A stretch of DNA of 64,000 bases, taken from Dioszegia crocea (Eukaryota; Basidiomycota; Tremellomycetes; Tremellales; Bulleribasidiaceae). Shown piece after piece: positions 25,968 to 36,469 of the stretch. The notes below the pieces were generated by a model. The model saw nothing but the letters and a program-made list of their open reading frames with translations, was not told the origin of the DNA and did no database searches. Within the stretch, counting starts at the first letter, position 1; each line of letters begins with the position of its first letter. The DNA lies in assembly GCA_001600615.1 (NCBI GenBank), contig BCKK01000003.1, positions 1,660,181 through 1,724,180 of the forward strand, written 5' to 3'. Position numbers and translations under genes: made by a program.

Positions 25968-26456
25968 GCTTCTGTACTTTCGCCCTTCGTTCTGCTTCTT
26001 CGTATTCGTTTTTGTTCTGAATTGGTTCGTTTTAGTGTAGTCTATCTTCCATAGACGCCTTGTTATTGTGTAATTATTTTTGGGCTGGAGATGTCAATAG
26101 TTGGTTTTATGCATGTTGAGGCTTCCTTCTGCCTCACAAGGATTACTCGCGCATGACCCAATACGCTGCCATGGCAGTGCCACACTCAGTCTCCAACAGT
26201 CATCTTGGCATTACAGCGGTTTCAGCAATTACCGTTTCCGGCTCATCCGACAGGTCAAACTGTAATCGATTTCCTGGCCTCCGCATTTTCCCAACTGATG
26301 CACCACCGATTACTACATCCTCGTCGTGCCTTGCCGATCGGTCAGTCGCCTTGTTGCGGAGGCGCCGGACGTATCGGACTCGGAGAACCACCGGAGACTT
26401 CTAAAGGCGCTAATAATTGATCACCTATCGAATCCATCTCAGCTTATCAGAGTCGG
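25968..26456. other. Intergenic region between zinc-finger and GH16 genes
   Basis: T-rich 3' region of the zinc-finger gene followed by promoter of the GH16 gene. No gene or repeat seen. Confidence 0.4.
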
Positions 26457-26465
26457 TATATATAT
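26457..26465 (+). promoter_or_regulatory. TATA box of GH16 gene
   Basis: TATATATAT lies about 135 bp upstream of the GH16 ATG and is followed by a C/T-rich leader. Position and sequence fit a core promoter. Confidence 0.5.
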
Positions 26466-26596
26466 CGTCGTCTGCGCTTTCCCTTTCCCCCCAATCGATT
26501 CATACCCCTCGCCGGTCTACATCTGACCGTACTCACACCACTCGCCTCGTCTCACCGTCCTCTGTGCACCTCACAGGCACGACGAAATACCCCAAA

Positions 26597-28752
26597 ATGA
26601 CTACCCCAAGGTCAAGGAAGATGGCGACGGTCCTCGCCTTGGTCGCGGGTGCGGCACTCGTCGATGCTCAGAGCATAACGACTACCGCAGGCCCCTCGAT
26701 GATGACAGCTGCATCTACGTTGAAGCTGGCAAAGTCGTACTCCGGTAACAACTTTTTTGATGGTTTTAGTGAGTCCTTCCTCTGGACAAATCGTTCCAGC
26801 GCTTATCTCAGATTTCGAAACCGCCAATGATCCGACTGGGGGATACGTCAAGTGGGTAGATGGGCTCTGTCTCTACCTCAGCAGCTGATGAACAGCTACG
26901 TCAGCCGAGATTACGCTCAGTCTAACGGGCTGATCTCTGTCCAAAGCAACGGCGCTGCAGTCATGAGGGTGAACTCTGAAATCAGGGCCAGTGGTAGAGG
27001 TCGGGACAGTGTGAGATTGAGTAGTAAGGATGAATACGCCGATGTAAGTTGAGAGCAATAAATGGAGGCCGTCGCTGATATTCCAGGGGGTGTACATTCT
27101 TGATCTCAACCATATGCCTGTCGGATGTGGAGTTGTGAGCTCCTTCCTATCCTCGTGCGGGAATTCTCTATGCTAATATCCAAGTGGCCAGCATGGTGGA
27201 CAGTGGTTAAGAACGGCTGGCCGACAGGAGGAGAGATTGATATTATCGAAGGTGCCAATACCCTCCCTTCCCGGGATGGTGCAGCCTGGAAAGCGACCGG
27301 CAACATCACCACTCCGACCGCTCCTCACGTAAACCGCAATGTCGGATCCCTACACACCAATAGCGACTGTAGCATTTCCCCCAATTCGTACATGACTGGC
27401 CAGACGGACAAATTGACCTGTTCCGCCTTTGTCAATGCCAACGCGGGATGTGGCGCCATCATGCCCGGAAACACTACATACGGCGTGGAGAGCTTCGGGA
27501 GTCAGGTCAATGATGTTGGAGGAGGATGGTATGCTATGTGGAGAGACATGGAAGTGTGAGTCCAGGCGATTTATTCATGATACCTTTGGCTGATGGTGAA
27601 GATCCGGCGGTGTCTATGTTTACTTCTGGCCTCGTAACTCGCCTAATGTCCCGGACGATGTCAGAGTGAGTTTCTTCTTCCCCTCCGGAGCCTAAAACTG
27701 ACGATTGCAGAACCCTAACGCAGCGTCCACCAACGTCCAGGGCTGGGGCCCACCAGGAGCCAACTTGACTGCTCCAGGATGCAAGAAGGATTTCTTGAAT
27801 CATGTCATTGTGTTCAACATGGCATTTTGTGGTGACTAGTGACTCTTCCTAAATGCCAGGTCAGACTTGAGCTGACGCCTGCAGTACCGCAGCGACCTAC
27901 CTGACTTCTGGCTGTCCTACCACCACGACATGCTCTGCATTCGTCATGAACACCCCTGGAGCCTTTGCCGAGACATACTGGTCCATCAACTCGCTTCGAG
28001 TCTACAACACATCCGGATCCCCAACTTCTGGTTCGGGAGGTCTTACGACTGCCCAGATTGTTGGGATTGCCATCGGAGCAGCGGCTGCCGTGATCCTCTT
28101 GGGTCTGGCCTTCTGGAGGTATAAAGTGGTGAAGCGCAGAAAGTGAGTTTGACCATGGGCTCCAAGTGGCATTAGCTAATGTATCAGGTTGGCTGCTCTG
28201 GAGGCACCATCGACCGAAGAGTTGGACGAGATGAAGCCTCACAATGACTGGGCGGCAGCAGACGAATTACCTCCTCGTGATGCCCCAGTCGACGACATCA
28301 CCGCAGACTCCGAACGAAGGATGTCTTCTCCCGTACTCCTTGCCACTGCCAAACCGCGAACGGGACCTACAAAACTCGGTCCAGGCAAGACGGCCCGGCA
28401 TCACCTGGATGGCGAAACCGCAGCGGGCTTTTACCACAGTCAGCAATCCAGCACAGACAACATGGCGACTGGTTCCTCCCTCACGCTGGATCAGCCGTAT
28501 CAGCCCGTGCGCGATAGGCGGATTAGCTCAGTCAAGGGTGAAAAATCCCGGCTAAGTATAAGCTCCTCGTCCGTCGTTCCGCCAGCGGCTCGGCCCGAGA
28601 GCCCAGCGACGTCTCCACGCAGACCGTCCACCTACAACAAAACCGAACGCAGGATATCCACTACGCCGTCATTCATTCCTACCAGAGCTGCGGAGAGGCG
28701 GAATAGTCCATTCCAGGCCGGGGGTGGTGGTACTAGTAGCTGGGTCGGATAG
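26597..28752 (+). CDS. GH16 family cell-wall beta-glucan hydrolase/transglycosylase with C-terminal membrane anchor
   Basis: A secreted enzyme acting on 1,3- or 1,3/1,4-beta-glucans of the cell wall. A signal peptide (VLALVAGAALVDA, cleavage likely before QSITTTAG) follows a short basic N-terminus. After the fold-opening region FFDGFNFETANDPTGGYVNY, the catalytic motif GGEIDIIEG carries both active-site glutamates and the aspartate. Further family segments are DVGGGWYAMWRD and GGVYVYFWPRNSPNVPDDV. After the catalytic domain (WSINSLRVYNTSG) comes a membrane helix (IVGIAIGAAAAVILLGLAFW) with basic residues KVVKRRK on the cytosolic side and a disordered tail of about 185 residues, TSSWVG at the end. 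Several short introns interrupt the 5' half. A cytosolic tail of this length is uncommon for such enzymes and may serve sorting. Substrate specificity is inferred from family only. Confidence 0.9.
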
Positions 28753-28830
28753 AGCAGAGAGAGGGGAGGTATATTCGGAAATGGACTTTAAGGACATTAG
28801 AGCTGTAGGATGTTCTTATTGCATGATTAT

Positions 28831-30775
28831 CTACATATCTTCCATGTCGTCGTCCATCTCATTCTCTTGAATCAGCTGAGCAATCTCACGATCTCTCTCC
28901 CTTCCTTCATCGGCCGTATCAAGTGCTGCTACGTCAGCCTCAATCCGAACATAGAGGGGATGACTTACCCTTGCGATGAGCATTTGGGGGATATCTCATA
29001 GCCCGGACACTGTCATTGTAGACCTGAGTACAGAAGTCCACCCGCACATTGAACTCCTTCTGTGGCTCATCCGTCTCGTAAACATCCTTCGCAACCTTGC
29101 TCTGCATAAATCCGCCAGCATGATCGATAGACGCGTCAATGACACCATCCTTGATCGCCTTGGCGACAATGTACTCCGTGTCCTCTTCAGAATCCAAGTG
29201 GAGCTTGTTGCAGACGTCACGGAGGGAAATGCGGGAGTAGGCGAGAGTGATGGTTCGGAGAGCGGTTTTGATGACGAAATGGCGTAGGCGGACAATGAGG
29301 AAGTGGGTAGAGTCGGCGTGGAAGGTCTTCTCGTGCTCGGCGAGGGCTTTTTGGAATGCGGTGACGTCTCCTACTCGAACAGCTGAACCATTAGCGAAAT
29401 ATCGACACCATTGTCTGCTCAAGACCCACCTTGGACGACCTGGAAGTATGGAGCAAGAGATTGTTTTAGTACCGGTTTGCGGAACAAGGAGCGGTCAGGG
29501 ATGACACCGGTAAGGAGGACAACGACAATGTAATATTTGTGGATCTAATATCAGCACTTTCTAGGTGGTATGAACTTACAAGTTGAACGAATCCAGGCGC
29601 AATCTCATCCCTAGGCGCTCTTCGGATAGCAGTCTGCAAGTAATCACGCGCCTCAGCGTAGTTCAACTGGACAGCACGTAATCGACCGGCGTAGAACAGC
29701 CATCGGACAGTCTGAGCTTGAGAAACGGAAGAGGGGAAGGTTGATCGAGCGATAAGCTTGTCTGCCTGATCATATTGATGTTGAGCGAGATAGGACCGTA
29801 GGAGGAGGTTGATAAGGGTTGCCTTAAATCAGCTTTGCCGCAAGGAAAACTCACCTCGAGGTTCTCATCCTGCCGGAGACTTGCAGTCTGACGTGCGGCT
29901 AGTAGCATACTGACAGTCAGCAACTATCTCTACATCACACTCACGGTTGGAGCTCAGCCAGACGGCCCTGCAGCTCGTATGAGCGAGCCAGGTAGAAATA
30001 CACCTTGCTGGCGATCTGATCAATCGTTCGGCGATTCGCCTTACCGCAGAGATCCGCAGTCTCCATAGCAAATTTGCTAGCCTATTGGATCAGCATGTGT
30101 CTATAGTCCATATAGCAGCGCAAGATAAACTCACATCTTCAACCTTGCCAGCATCCAGGTTCATGAGGACCAACAATAATCGCAAATACGCTACTGCTTC
30201 GGGTATCAAGTCCTGGCTGACTCCGTCTAGCGGTGGGCTGAACTTTTTGGGTGCCGATGCTGATGCAGCAGTACCGGTGGCCTCAGTCGTAGCCTCTGCG
30301 GGGGCTGAATCGATTTCCATACCAGACGCTTCGGCATCGGTTGACTCGGAACTCTCGGGTAAGTTGTCAAAGATTGAACTGGCGATGAGGGATTGGCCGG
30401 TTTTCGCTATAGATGTCAGTAAGAGAAACTTTCTTCGCACCACTTGTCAACGTACAGCCCTTGGGGAAAGCCTGATTCAGGACCGACTTCAGAACACTCT
30501 TGGTCAACCGCCTACGCAGCGTGGTCAATGTTCGCAGAACTCGAGCTCTAAATCGAGGTTCAATCGTAGAAACAGCTCTTCCGATCAGAGTGATATTGTT
30601 GAGGATCTCTGGACATAGTCAGCAAGCGACGACTTGCGTAGATCTAATTGTACTCACCCTCTTCCACTGTCATAGGCTTGACCTCCTGCTTCTCGAGCTC
30701 CTTCTTCGCCTCGTTGTCCTTCTTCTCTTCGACCTCCTTGCCTTCTGGCACGTCCTTAGTTGGCATTCCCGACAT
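28831..30775 (-). CDS. RPN3: 26S proteasome regulatory (lid) subunit Rpn3/PSMD3
   Basis: A PCI-domain scaffold subunit of the 19S lid, needed for proteasome assembly in nucleus and cytosol. Multi-exon. The charged N-terminus starts [19 protein letters not shown]; further segments are [54 protein letters not shown], and [16 protein letters not shown]. The PCI domain is [20 protein letters not shown] followed by [20 protein letters not shown]. The acidic tail ends [11 protein letters not shown] Ser/Ala/Glu-rich insert ([20 protein letters not shown]) sits in the middle. All expected regions are present. The 5' flank has a PACE-like box (see 30929). Confidence 0.95.
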
Positions 30776-30928
30776 CTTGTGTGCTTTCTGTGGCGTCTAG
30801 GAGCTTCTAGTACGGGATGTGAAGGCTAGATATGCTGAGTGATTGGGAGGAATGTTGTATCAAGAGGCCAACGACGCGTAATGGGCAGCGGAAGTAAAAT
30901 GGCTCAGCTGAAAGTGGCGCCACATCTT

Positions 30929-30937
30929 TTTGCCACC
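30929..30937 (-). promoter_or_regulatory. PACE-like element (GGTGGCAAA) upstream of RPN3
   Basis: The minus strand reads GGTGGCAAA about 155 bp before the RPN3 start codon, in the gene's orientation. This is the exact proteasome-associated control element bound by Rpn4 in budding yeasts. A palindrome GTGGCGCCAC lies next to it (30913-30922). Whether a functional Rpn4-like factor acts here is unknown. Confidence 0.5.
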
Positions 30938-31813
30938 GCCACACTCGGTTGGTGTCCAAGCTGCGGTGGGGATCAGAGGTATGTAGGACCCCCATCAGCG
31001 CATACTCAATGCACCACCAAGGGTCGTGCCTCAACGTCAGCTGTTAAAGTCGAAGCATGAGATAAGAGAAAGGAACCTGATGTCAAACGCGTGTGGACCG
31101 TCTGCTGCCGTCGCCGAGTCCTGGTCTGCCTTCTTCAGCGAACTCAGAAGGATGAGCCATAACCAGAAAGATTTGGTTTCTTGAGCACGATATACATTTG
31201 TCAGCGGGGAAAGTCACTCAACTCCCGACTCTACTCGCTCATTAGTTTTTCCCTCGCAGAAACGCTAACCTCGTCAAACCCTCAGGTTCCGACAGGTTCT
31301 CATACTCTCCCACTTCCTGAGGTAAGTATCAGGCTCATACAGCGTCTTGTATGCCAATAGACGACCCATTCCACAGCACTTGTCCTTTCTGGCATGGGTC
31401 AACACCAGCTTGACCGTTCTCTCGTCATGATCACCTTTCACCCCAGTCTCCCTTTTCCGATCTCCGAAAGCCCCACGCCATCCGGAACCCGCATCGCACA
31501 CCTGAAGACAGGCCACCGCCAATCCTTCGATCTGCGAAAGCACGTCATAGACATGCCTCCCTTAAGTGACCGACGCATACATGATATCATCGCCCCGCAC
31601 TACGAGAAATAGCAAACAGCAAACTCAGGCAAGGCCACTCGACAGAGAACAACCGGTGAAGGAATGAAAGGACACCATTGCACCAATGACCAAACGCGCC
31701 TCGATTTTTGAATTTTTCAGATCTTGCTTCTCTCCCTCCGACAGAGACCAAGCTCAATGGATTGGTGTACCAGGGTGGTCACGCTTGTCCTATGGCTAGT
31801 GCCCCAGTGGACA
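30938..31813. other. Intergenic region between RPN3 and the unknown paralog pair
   Basis: No supportable gene. An open frame at 31394-31612 (72 codons from ATG) and one at 30881-31060 with a CPSC motif were examined; neither has family resemblance or splice signals that extend it. Confidence 0.4.
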
Positions 31814-31820
31814 TATAAGG
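31814..31820 (+). promoter_or_regulatory. TATA box of first paralog
   Basis: TATAAGG lies about 135 bp before the ATG at 31951 and precedes a long C/T-rich leader. Assignment by position. Confidence 0.45.
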
Positions 31821-31950
31821 ATCCTCTCATCGCCACTTTTCCCCCTCCCCAACCCTTTTTTTGCCGTTCGCCACTCATCATTCTCCTCTTACCACAAGTC
31901 CCACTTGAACAACTCAATCTTTCAATCAGCTCCCCCTTCACAACAGCATC

Positions 31951-32535
31951 ATGCCCACTGATGACTCCTCATCCCCCCGAAAGATCTTCCATGTTCCCTG
32001 GATCCACTTCCACAGGCCGCCGACTTCGGTCAAAAGTCAGAATGCACCGAACCTGCCCCACAAATCCATCCTTCTGATCTTCCCTGACGATCCTGACACC
32101 TCTGCCATCCTCATCACTGAGGACCCGAGTGGCGAAAGCGAGCAGCATCCCTGTGCAACCATCACTTTCCCTGCCTACAATCCAACCAACGAGGACACTG
32201 TATCAGACAGCGTGAAGCTCATTGAGGCTCTTGGTCTCGGAGAGAATGGGATCCGCAAGCCCACCGAAGACTCCATGGACGTGAACTGGGACAAAAGCAT
32301 GAAGGTCTGTATCGGGGACGGTGAGGCGAAGAGGTCCTGGGTCTGGGCAACAGGTCACAGCAATGGCAAAGCTGGGGTTTCATTTCATACCGGTGAGACC
32401 ACCAATCGCGGGCTTTACCTATCCGTCTCATTCCAGCCTCCCGGCGATGACTCGAGCCAGGCACTCATCGAGGCTTGGAGCGTGAAATCCGCGCCTCCCT
32501 CTGAGGCAGAGAAGAGGTTCGAGACACGGTACTAG
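31951..32535 (+). CDS. Hypothetical protein, member 1 of tandem pair (194 aa)
   Basis: Not recognised. A single exon of 194 codons begins MPTDDSSSPRKIFHVPW. No signal peptide or membrane segment is visible. It appears related to the next gene: NAPNLPHKSILLIFPDDP...SAILIT parallels NAIRIILRG...PSILIT, CATITFPAYNPTNEDTV parallels AATITLDGREIPINSVL, and GVSFHTGETTNRGLYLSVSFQP parallels a segment with SLSLSYQPEGS in the neighbour. Alternating hydrophobic strands suggest a beta-rich fold. The leader (TTCGCCACTC..., C/T-rich) and the 3' flank are also shared with the neighbour, which supports duplication of the whole unit. Absence of introns is unusual in this window and may mean a young or retro-derived gene. 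Confidence 0.65.
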   Translation: MPTDDSSSPRKIFHVPWIHFHRPPTSVKSQNAPNLPHKSILLIFPDDPDTSAILITEDPSGESEQHPCATITFPAYNPTNEDTVSDSVKLIEALGLGENGIRKPTEDSMDVNWDKSMKVCIGDGEAKRSWVWATGHSNGKAGVSFHTGETTNRGLYLSVSFQPPGDDSSQALIEAWSVKSAPPSEAEKRFETRY

Positions 32536-32706
32536 AGTGAGGTCGATGGGCGCCGTACGATATATGGAGTGGCAGAAGGCCCGAGGTCGACAGCCTAGAG
32601 GCGTGGAGGTCCGTGAAGTGTCCCGGGCGAGTGAGTTTTAAGATGGTGAATCAATGTGAATAGATGAATGGCGATCGCAATGCCACGATGCATACACGTT
32701 ATATCG

Positions 32707-32723
32707 ATCAGCGCAGACTAGTC
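32707..32723. repeat. 3' flanking block shared by the tandem paralogs (copy 1)
   Basis: The 17-mer ATCAGCGCAGACTAGTC occurs here, about 170 bp after the stop of the first paralog, and again at 34240-34256, about 100 bp after the stop of the second. The similarity extends leftwards over GATGCRTACACGT with small gaps. It marks the duplicated unit or a conserved 3' UTR element. Confidence 0.7.
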
Positions 32724-33317
32724 GAGGTGGTTGGCTTCCAGGCGAGTCAGTCATCAGATCCACCTGGCATCTCTTGACAGTTGTGCGCAACTGAAGTCGC
32801 ATTATGGAAAAATCAAGTCTCGACCGGCATGCAGGATTACACTTGCATCGACCTCTGCCACAACGCCCCCTTCTTACTTTCTCGGGGGTTTGTAACCAGG
32901 TCCCTTCACTCCAATTGTGACGTCAGCAGAGGCAGCGATCGACGAGAGGTACGCTAGGAGGAGGAAGGGCGAGGAGTTGAAAGGAAGTCGGACATCGAAC
33001 GCGTGTGAGCCTGTGCGCTATGTCTCTCCCGATTCTTACCCGTGGTGGCGTATGAGAACAATGGAGTCGCGTGGCGTGGCCGTATCGGCACGTCCCTAGG
33101 TCATCCGGGCCGAAGAGAAGATAAGGGCCAACTCAGCTGGTGACTTCGTGCTTCTCCCCCTCAACCCCTTCACCATTCCTCTTTTCGCCACTCGCCACTT
33201 ACCCCTTTTGTCTCTCGTATTCCACCCATTCAATTGTCCACAAGCTCAACAATCACCACCTTGACCCCTCGCTCACTCTTTACACCACTCAATCACTCGT
33301 CAGAGACTCAGAACATC
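32724..33317. other. Intergenic region between the tandem paralogs
   Basis: Holds the 3' flank of member 1 and the promoter of member 2, including a perfect CRE palindrome at 32918-32925 and a C/T-rich leader from about 33140 with a TTCGCCACTCGCCACT stretch resembling the leader of member 1. No gene seen. Confidence 0.45.
32918..32925. promoter_or_regulatory. CRE palindrome TGACGTCA
   Basis: Perfect bZIP/ATF-CREB site 393 bp upstream of the second paralog. Function is inferred from sequence only. Confidence 0.35.
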
Positions 33318-34139
33318 ATGTCAGAGTCTGAGGCAGAAGACGACTGGGAAACGGCGACCGTCAGCGATGAGCCGGAGGTTGTTGCCCATGTGAAATGGCT
33401 CCAATATCACCGGTTCTTGTCCAGAACATCCGCACACCATCAATTGGATCCTCAGACCAATGCTATTCGCATCATCCTGAGAGGCAACTCCACCCCTTCG
33501 ATCCTGATTACGGCGGATCAGGTGTTGAACGCTGATGGGACTGCCGATACCAATCGCAGCAGTGAGGAGATCAGGGAGATCATCAGCGATCGAAGTACAC
33601 CTGCGGCCACAATCACTCTTGACGGGCGCGAGATCCCAATCAACAGCGTTCTGTACATGCTCGGGCTGAAGGCTGGTCGAGATGGGGAGGAGTCGGATCC
33701 GGACGACGCTATTCAAGCTGCACTGCCTCCCGTCAGCCACACTCTGCGGGGCCGCATGGGGACTGCAGATCTTGCCGAGGAGCTGCAACGCGCGCCGAAA
33801 CGTCGAGTCACATTGACAACTCAGCCTGGAATACCCGGAGCCGAGCACGCGTGCCCGCACTTCGCCACTCCGGGCTCTGATGCGGCTTCTCTTTCCCTGT
33901 CGTATCAGCCCGAGGGATCTTCAAGGTATGCCTACATCAATGCCTGCACCAGCAGCGACTTCCGGTCTCTCGACGACACCGGGAAGTGCTTCTGGGACAA
34001 TGCTTGGCGGTATCGTGGCATACGGCGGACGCCTCGTGGTGCGGGAGGTTCGAATGCAGGTGGCGAAGGAAGTTCACTGTCGCTGGGTAGCCTACTATCA
34101 GGGATGTTCAGTCAGTGCTTGGGCCGCCGGATGGAGTGA
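33318..34139 (+). CDS. Hypothetical protein, member 2 of tandem pair (273 aa)
   Basis: Not recognised. A single exon; the frame is open from 33234, but the first ATG is at 33318 (MSESEAEDDWETATVSDEPE), giving 273 aa. It resembles the upstream gene in several hydrophobic-strand blocks (see that entry) but is longer, with an acidic N-terminus and a Gly/Ser-rich C-terminal tail ending LLSGMFSQCLGRRME. Cysteines are few. The shared 3' block ATCAGCGCAGACTAGTC follows at 34240. Function unknown; a lineage-specific family is likely. Confidence 0.65.
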   Translation: MSESEAEDDWETATVSDEPEVVAHVKWLQYHRFLSRTSAHHQLDPQTNAIRIILRGNSTPSILITADQVLNADGTADTNRSSEEIREIISDRSTPAATITLDGREIPINSVLYMLGLKAGRDGEESDPDDAIQAALPPVSHTLRGRMGTADLAEELQRAPKRRVTLTTQPGIPGAEHACPHFATPGSDAASLSLSYQPEGSSRYAYINACTSSDFRSLDDTGKCFWDNAWRYRGIRRTPRGAGGSNAGGEGSSLSLGSLLSGMFSQCLGRRME

Positions 34140-34239
34140 GAAGTGGTATTGCGGAACTGGAGAGGGTTGCTTGAGCGGGTGTGGCACTACGTGTAAGGAT
34201 AGATGAGTACGAGCCAAGGATCAGATGCGTACACGTCAC

Positions 34240-34256
34240 ATCAGCGCAGACTAGTC
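34240..34256. repeat. 3' flanking block shared by the tandem paralogs (copy 2)
   Basis: Second copy of ATCAGCGCAGACTAGTC; see 32707. It lies in the intergenic space between the second paralog and the convergent PDI gene. Confidence 0.7.
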
Positions 34257-34404
34257 AAGCTGTCAACCTCTTGTTAAAGTCGTAAAGTCATTCACCGCAG
34301 CGAAAGCTTTACACCTCCCTTGACTTCTCCTTGTCTGCTGCCGCTTCTCAAATCTCCACTTCCGCCATCACACCCCCATGCCGTTCCTGGGCACGTTCAA
34401 CACT

Positions 34405-36218
34405 TTACAACTCCGCCTTCACCCTCCCCGTAGCCTCCTGCACCTTCTCCTTAACATCCAAAACAATATCGCCCGCCTTATCCTGAACGGCCTGCGCGCC
34501 ATCCTGGGCATACTTGACCGCATCGCCCGCCAAGTCCTCAGCGTATTCCTTAACCTGCTCAGCCTTCTTGATGGCGAACGAGGAGAGGATGTTGGTTTTA
34601 ATCTTGAGTTCGTCGAGCTTGGTAGGTGCAAGCGAAGGGGAAGCGAGGAGGTTTGACATCCTACCCAATCAGCTGAAATCCCGCACTGGCCACAGCTCAA
34701 CTCACCGTGCCTGTTCCTTAACCAACCAGCTCTCGCCCTTCTCCACAACCCTTTCCATAGCCCGAACGTAGTAACTCGCCGTCGCATTCGCCTTCTGGTC
34801 TACACCCTGCAGCGACGCCAGGGCCTCTTTGGCCCTAGTGACGATAGAAGCTCGGTCGGGGAGAGCAGCAGTGAAGAATTCTGAAGCTAGTGTGTCGAGA
34901 GAGACGACTTTGCCAGCGAGGTCATTGAGTAGGCCAGAGGGGGTACGGTGGGTTCCGCAGTGATCATTGAGGAACTAGAAATTAGCCATCATCATTTGAT
35001 GGGAAAGGATAGAATTCACCTCGGTGAATTGCTCTTCGTTCCGGCCTAGGTTGTAGGGAATAGGCTTTCCGCTACCCTTGGGGAAGAATTGAATGGTGGG
35101 GAAAGACGTGACGCCGTATTTACCCGAAATGGGTCGGTTTTGCTCATCATCTGCGTTCATCTGGGCGATTACGCAGTCTGATTCGGACTTGAAAGCCGTG
35201 GCGACTTTCTCGTATGCGGGCTTCATTGTCTGTGGGTCAGTAAAAGGGAGTGTAATGAGAGGGCCGAAAGAACGAACCTTGCAGTGGCCGCACTGTACAT
35301 GTCAGCTTGAGTCCGATCGTGATACATCAAGAGAGGAGTAAGATCAGCTCACCCATGGAGCTGTGAACGCAACAAGGACATTCTTGCTCGAGTCCAAAGC
35401 GATCTCGTCAAAGTTGCCAGCGTCAAGCTGGACAGCAGCGGGTGGTGGGGGTGCCTTGATGCTAGATTTGATGCCCGCTTTGTCCGTGACGCTAGATTCG
35501 TCAGCGTCAGTCCATGGACAGATCGGACAGGTGGAGAAACCCACAAAGCGACGAGAGATTCAAGATCACGACCACCGGTGTAGTCTTCAGGTTCGGTCGA
35601 TCCGGCAGGGAACCACTTCAGCGCTGAAAGTCAGCTTGGGTACAATGTCAGGCGCAGTAACTGGACGTACTGGGATAACCCTTGACACCGTACTTCTCTC
35701 CAAGAGCACGTCCAACACCGTCCGCGTCTGTCTTTGCAATCAAGACTTTTTGCTAGGTGGCGTCAGCAGGTGGCGGGTATGCCGGGCGGTCAAGTCACTG
35801 ACCGAGGGGAAGGCATCGGCAAGTTTGTCGAATGTAGGAGCGACTGAAGTGTGAGCTTGGCTCCGATCTTGTAGATGGTTTGAGCTGCAGTAGCTTACGG
35901 TTCTTGCAGTGTCCGCACCATCTTTTGCTGAGTCAGCTCTTTCACCCTAATATCAGGGGCGAATAAACTTACGGTGCGTAGCTATTTCATCAGCAAAGAC
36001 TCTATTCACCCTTCAGATCAACTCACAATTCTACTAAAGCAGGCTTACTGCCTCCGACATGCTACAGTCATTCAGCAACCGATCCAATTTACAGCGAATC
36101 CAACAGCTAAGTGACGTACCGCAGCAAAGTTGTCCGTGTCAAGATCGACGACACTGCTCGCTGCTGCGAACGAGGACAAGAGGAGCGTCACTGCTGAGAG
36201 AGCTGAAGCGAGTCTCAT
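34405..36218 (-). CDS. Protein disulfide isomerase, two thioredoxin domains plus ERp29-like C-terminal domain
   Basis: An ER-lumen oxidoreductase that forms and reshuffles disulfides. A signal peptide (MRLASALSAVTLLLSSFAAA) precedes SSVVDLDTDNFAA. The first thioredoxin domain has APWCGHCKN, followed by LAPTFDKLADAFPSQKVLIAK; the second has [23 protein letters not shown] and TSFPTIQFFPKGSGKPIPY. The C-terminal helical domain (FLNDHCGTHRTPSGLLNDLA... to GRVKAEL) matches the ERp38/ERp29 type. The gene is cut into many small exons: the first CGHC is encoded by a 23-nt exon (35899-35921) next to a 9-nt exon (35973-35981), and the second by a 15-nt exon (35278-35292). The C-terminus is KAEL, a weak variant of HDEL/KDEL. 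The start is fixed by the signal peptide. Confidence 0.92.
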
Positions 36219-36284
36219 CTTTTAGGCGAGTATAGGAGGGATAGATGAGGATGCTATGACGCTTTGCTGACCTTTTGGTGCTGA

Positions 36285-36326
36285 CACGTAGGCGACCATC
36301 CACGTGGAAAAGAGGCTTACGTGACG
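36285..36326. promoter_or_regulatory. Cluster of three ACGT-core sites in PDI / acidic-protein promoter
   Basis: Within about 42 bp lie GACACGTA (36283-36290), CCACGTGG (36300-36307) and TTACGTGACG (36317-36326), 70-110 bp upstream of the PDI start. ACGT-core bZIP sites are typical of unfolded-protein-response promoters; function here is inference. Confidence 0.45.
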
Positions 36327-36469
36327 ACTCCTCATTCCTCGACCCGGAGATTGCCGCCTCAAGGCCAAAGCTGATCAGTCCCCCCACTTTGACGCCTCGC
36401 CTCCACCTCAACCGCGCGTCAATCACCCATCAACATTCCTTCACCCTACATCCCATTCCCTCACTCGCC

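Noticed and set aside
30881..31060. 60-codon frame with CPSC motif divergent from RPN3
   Set aside because: Lies across the PACE-like promoter element, has a single CxxC only and no partner motif.
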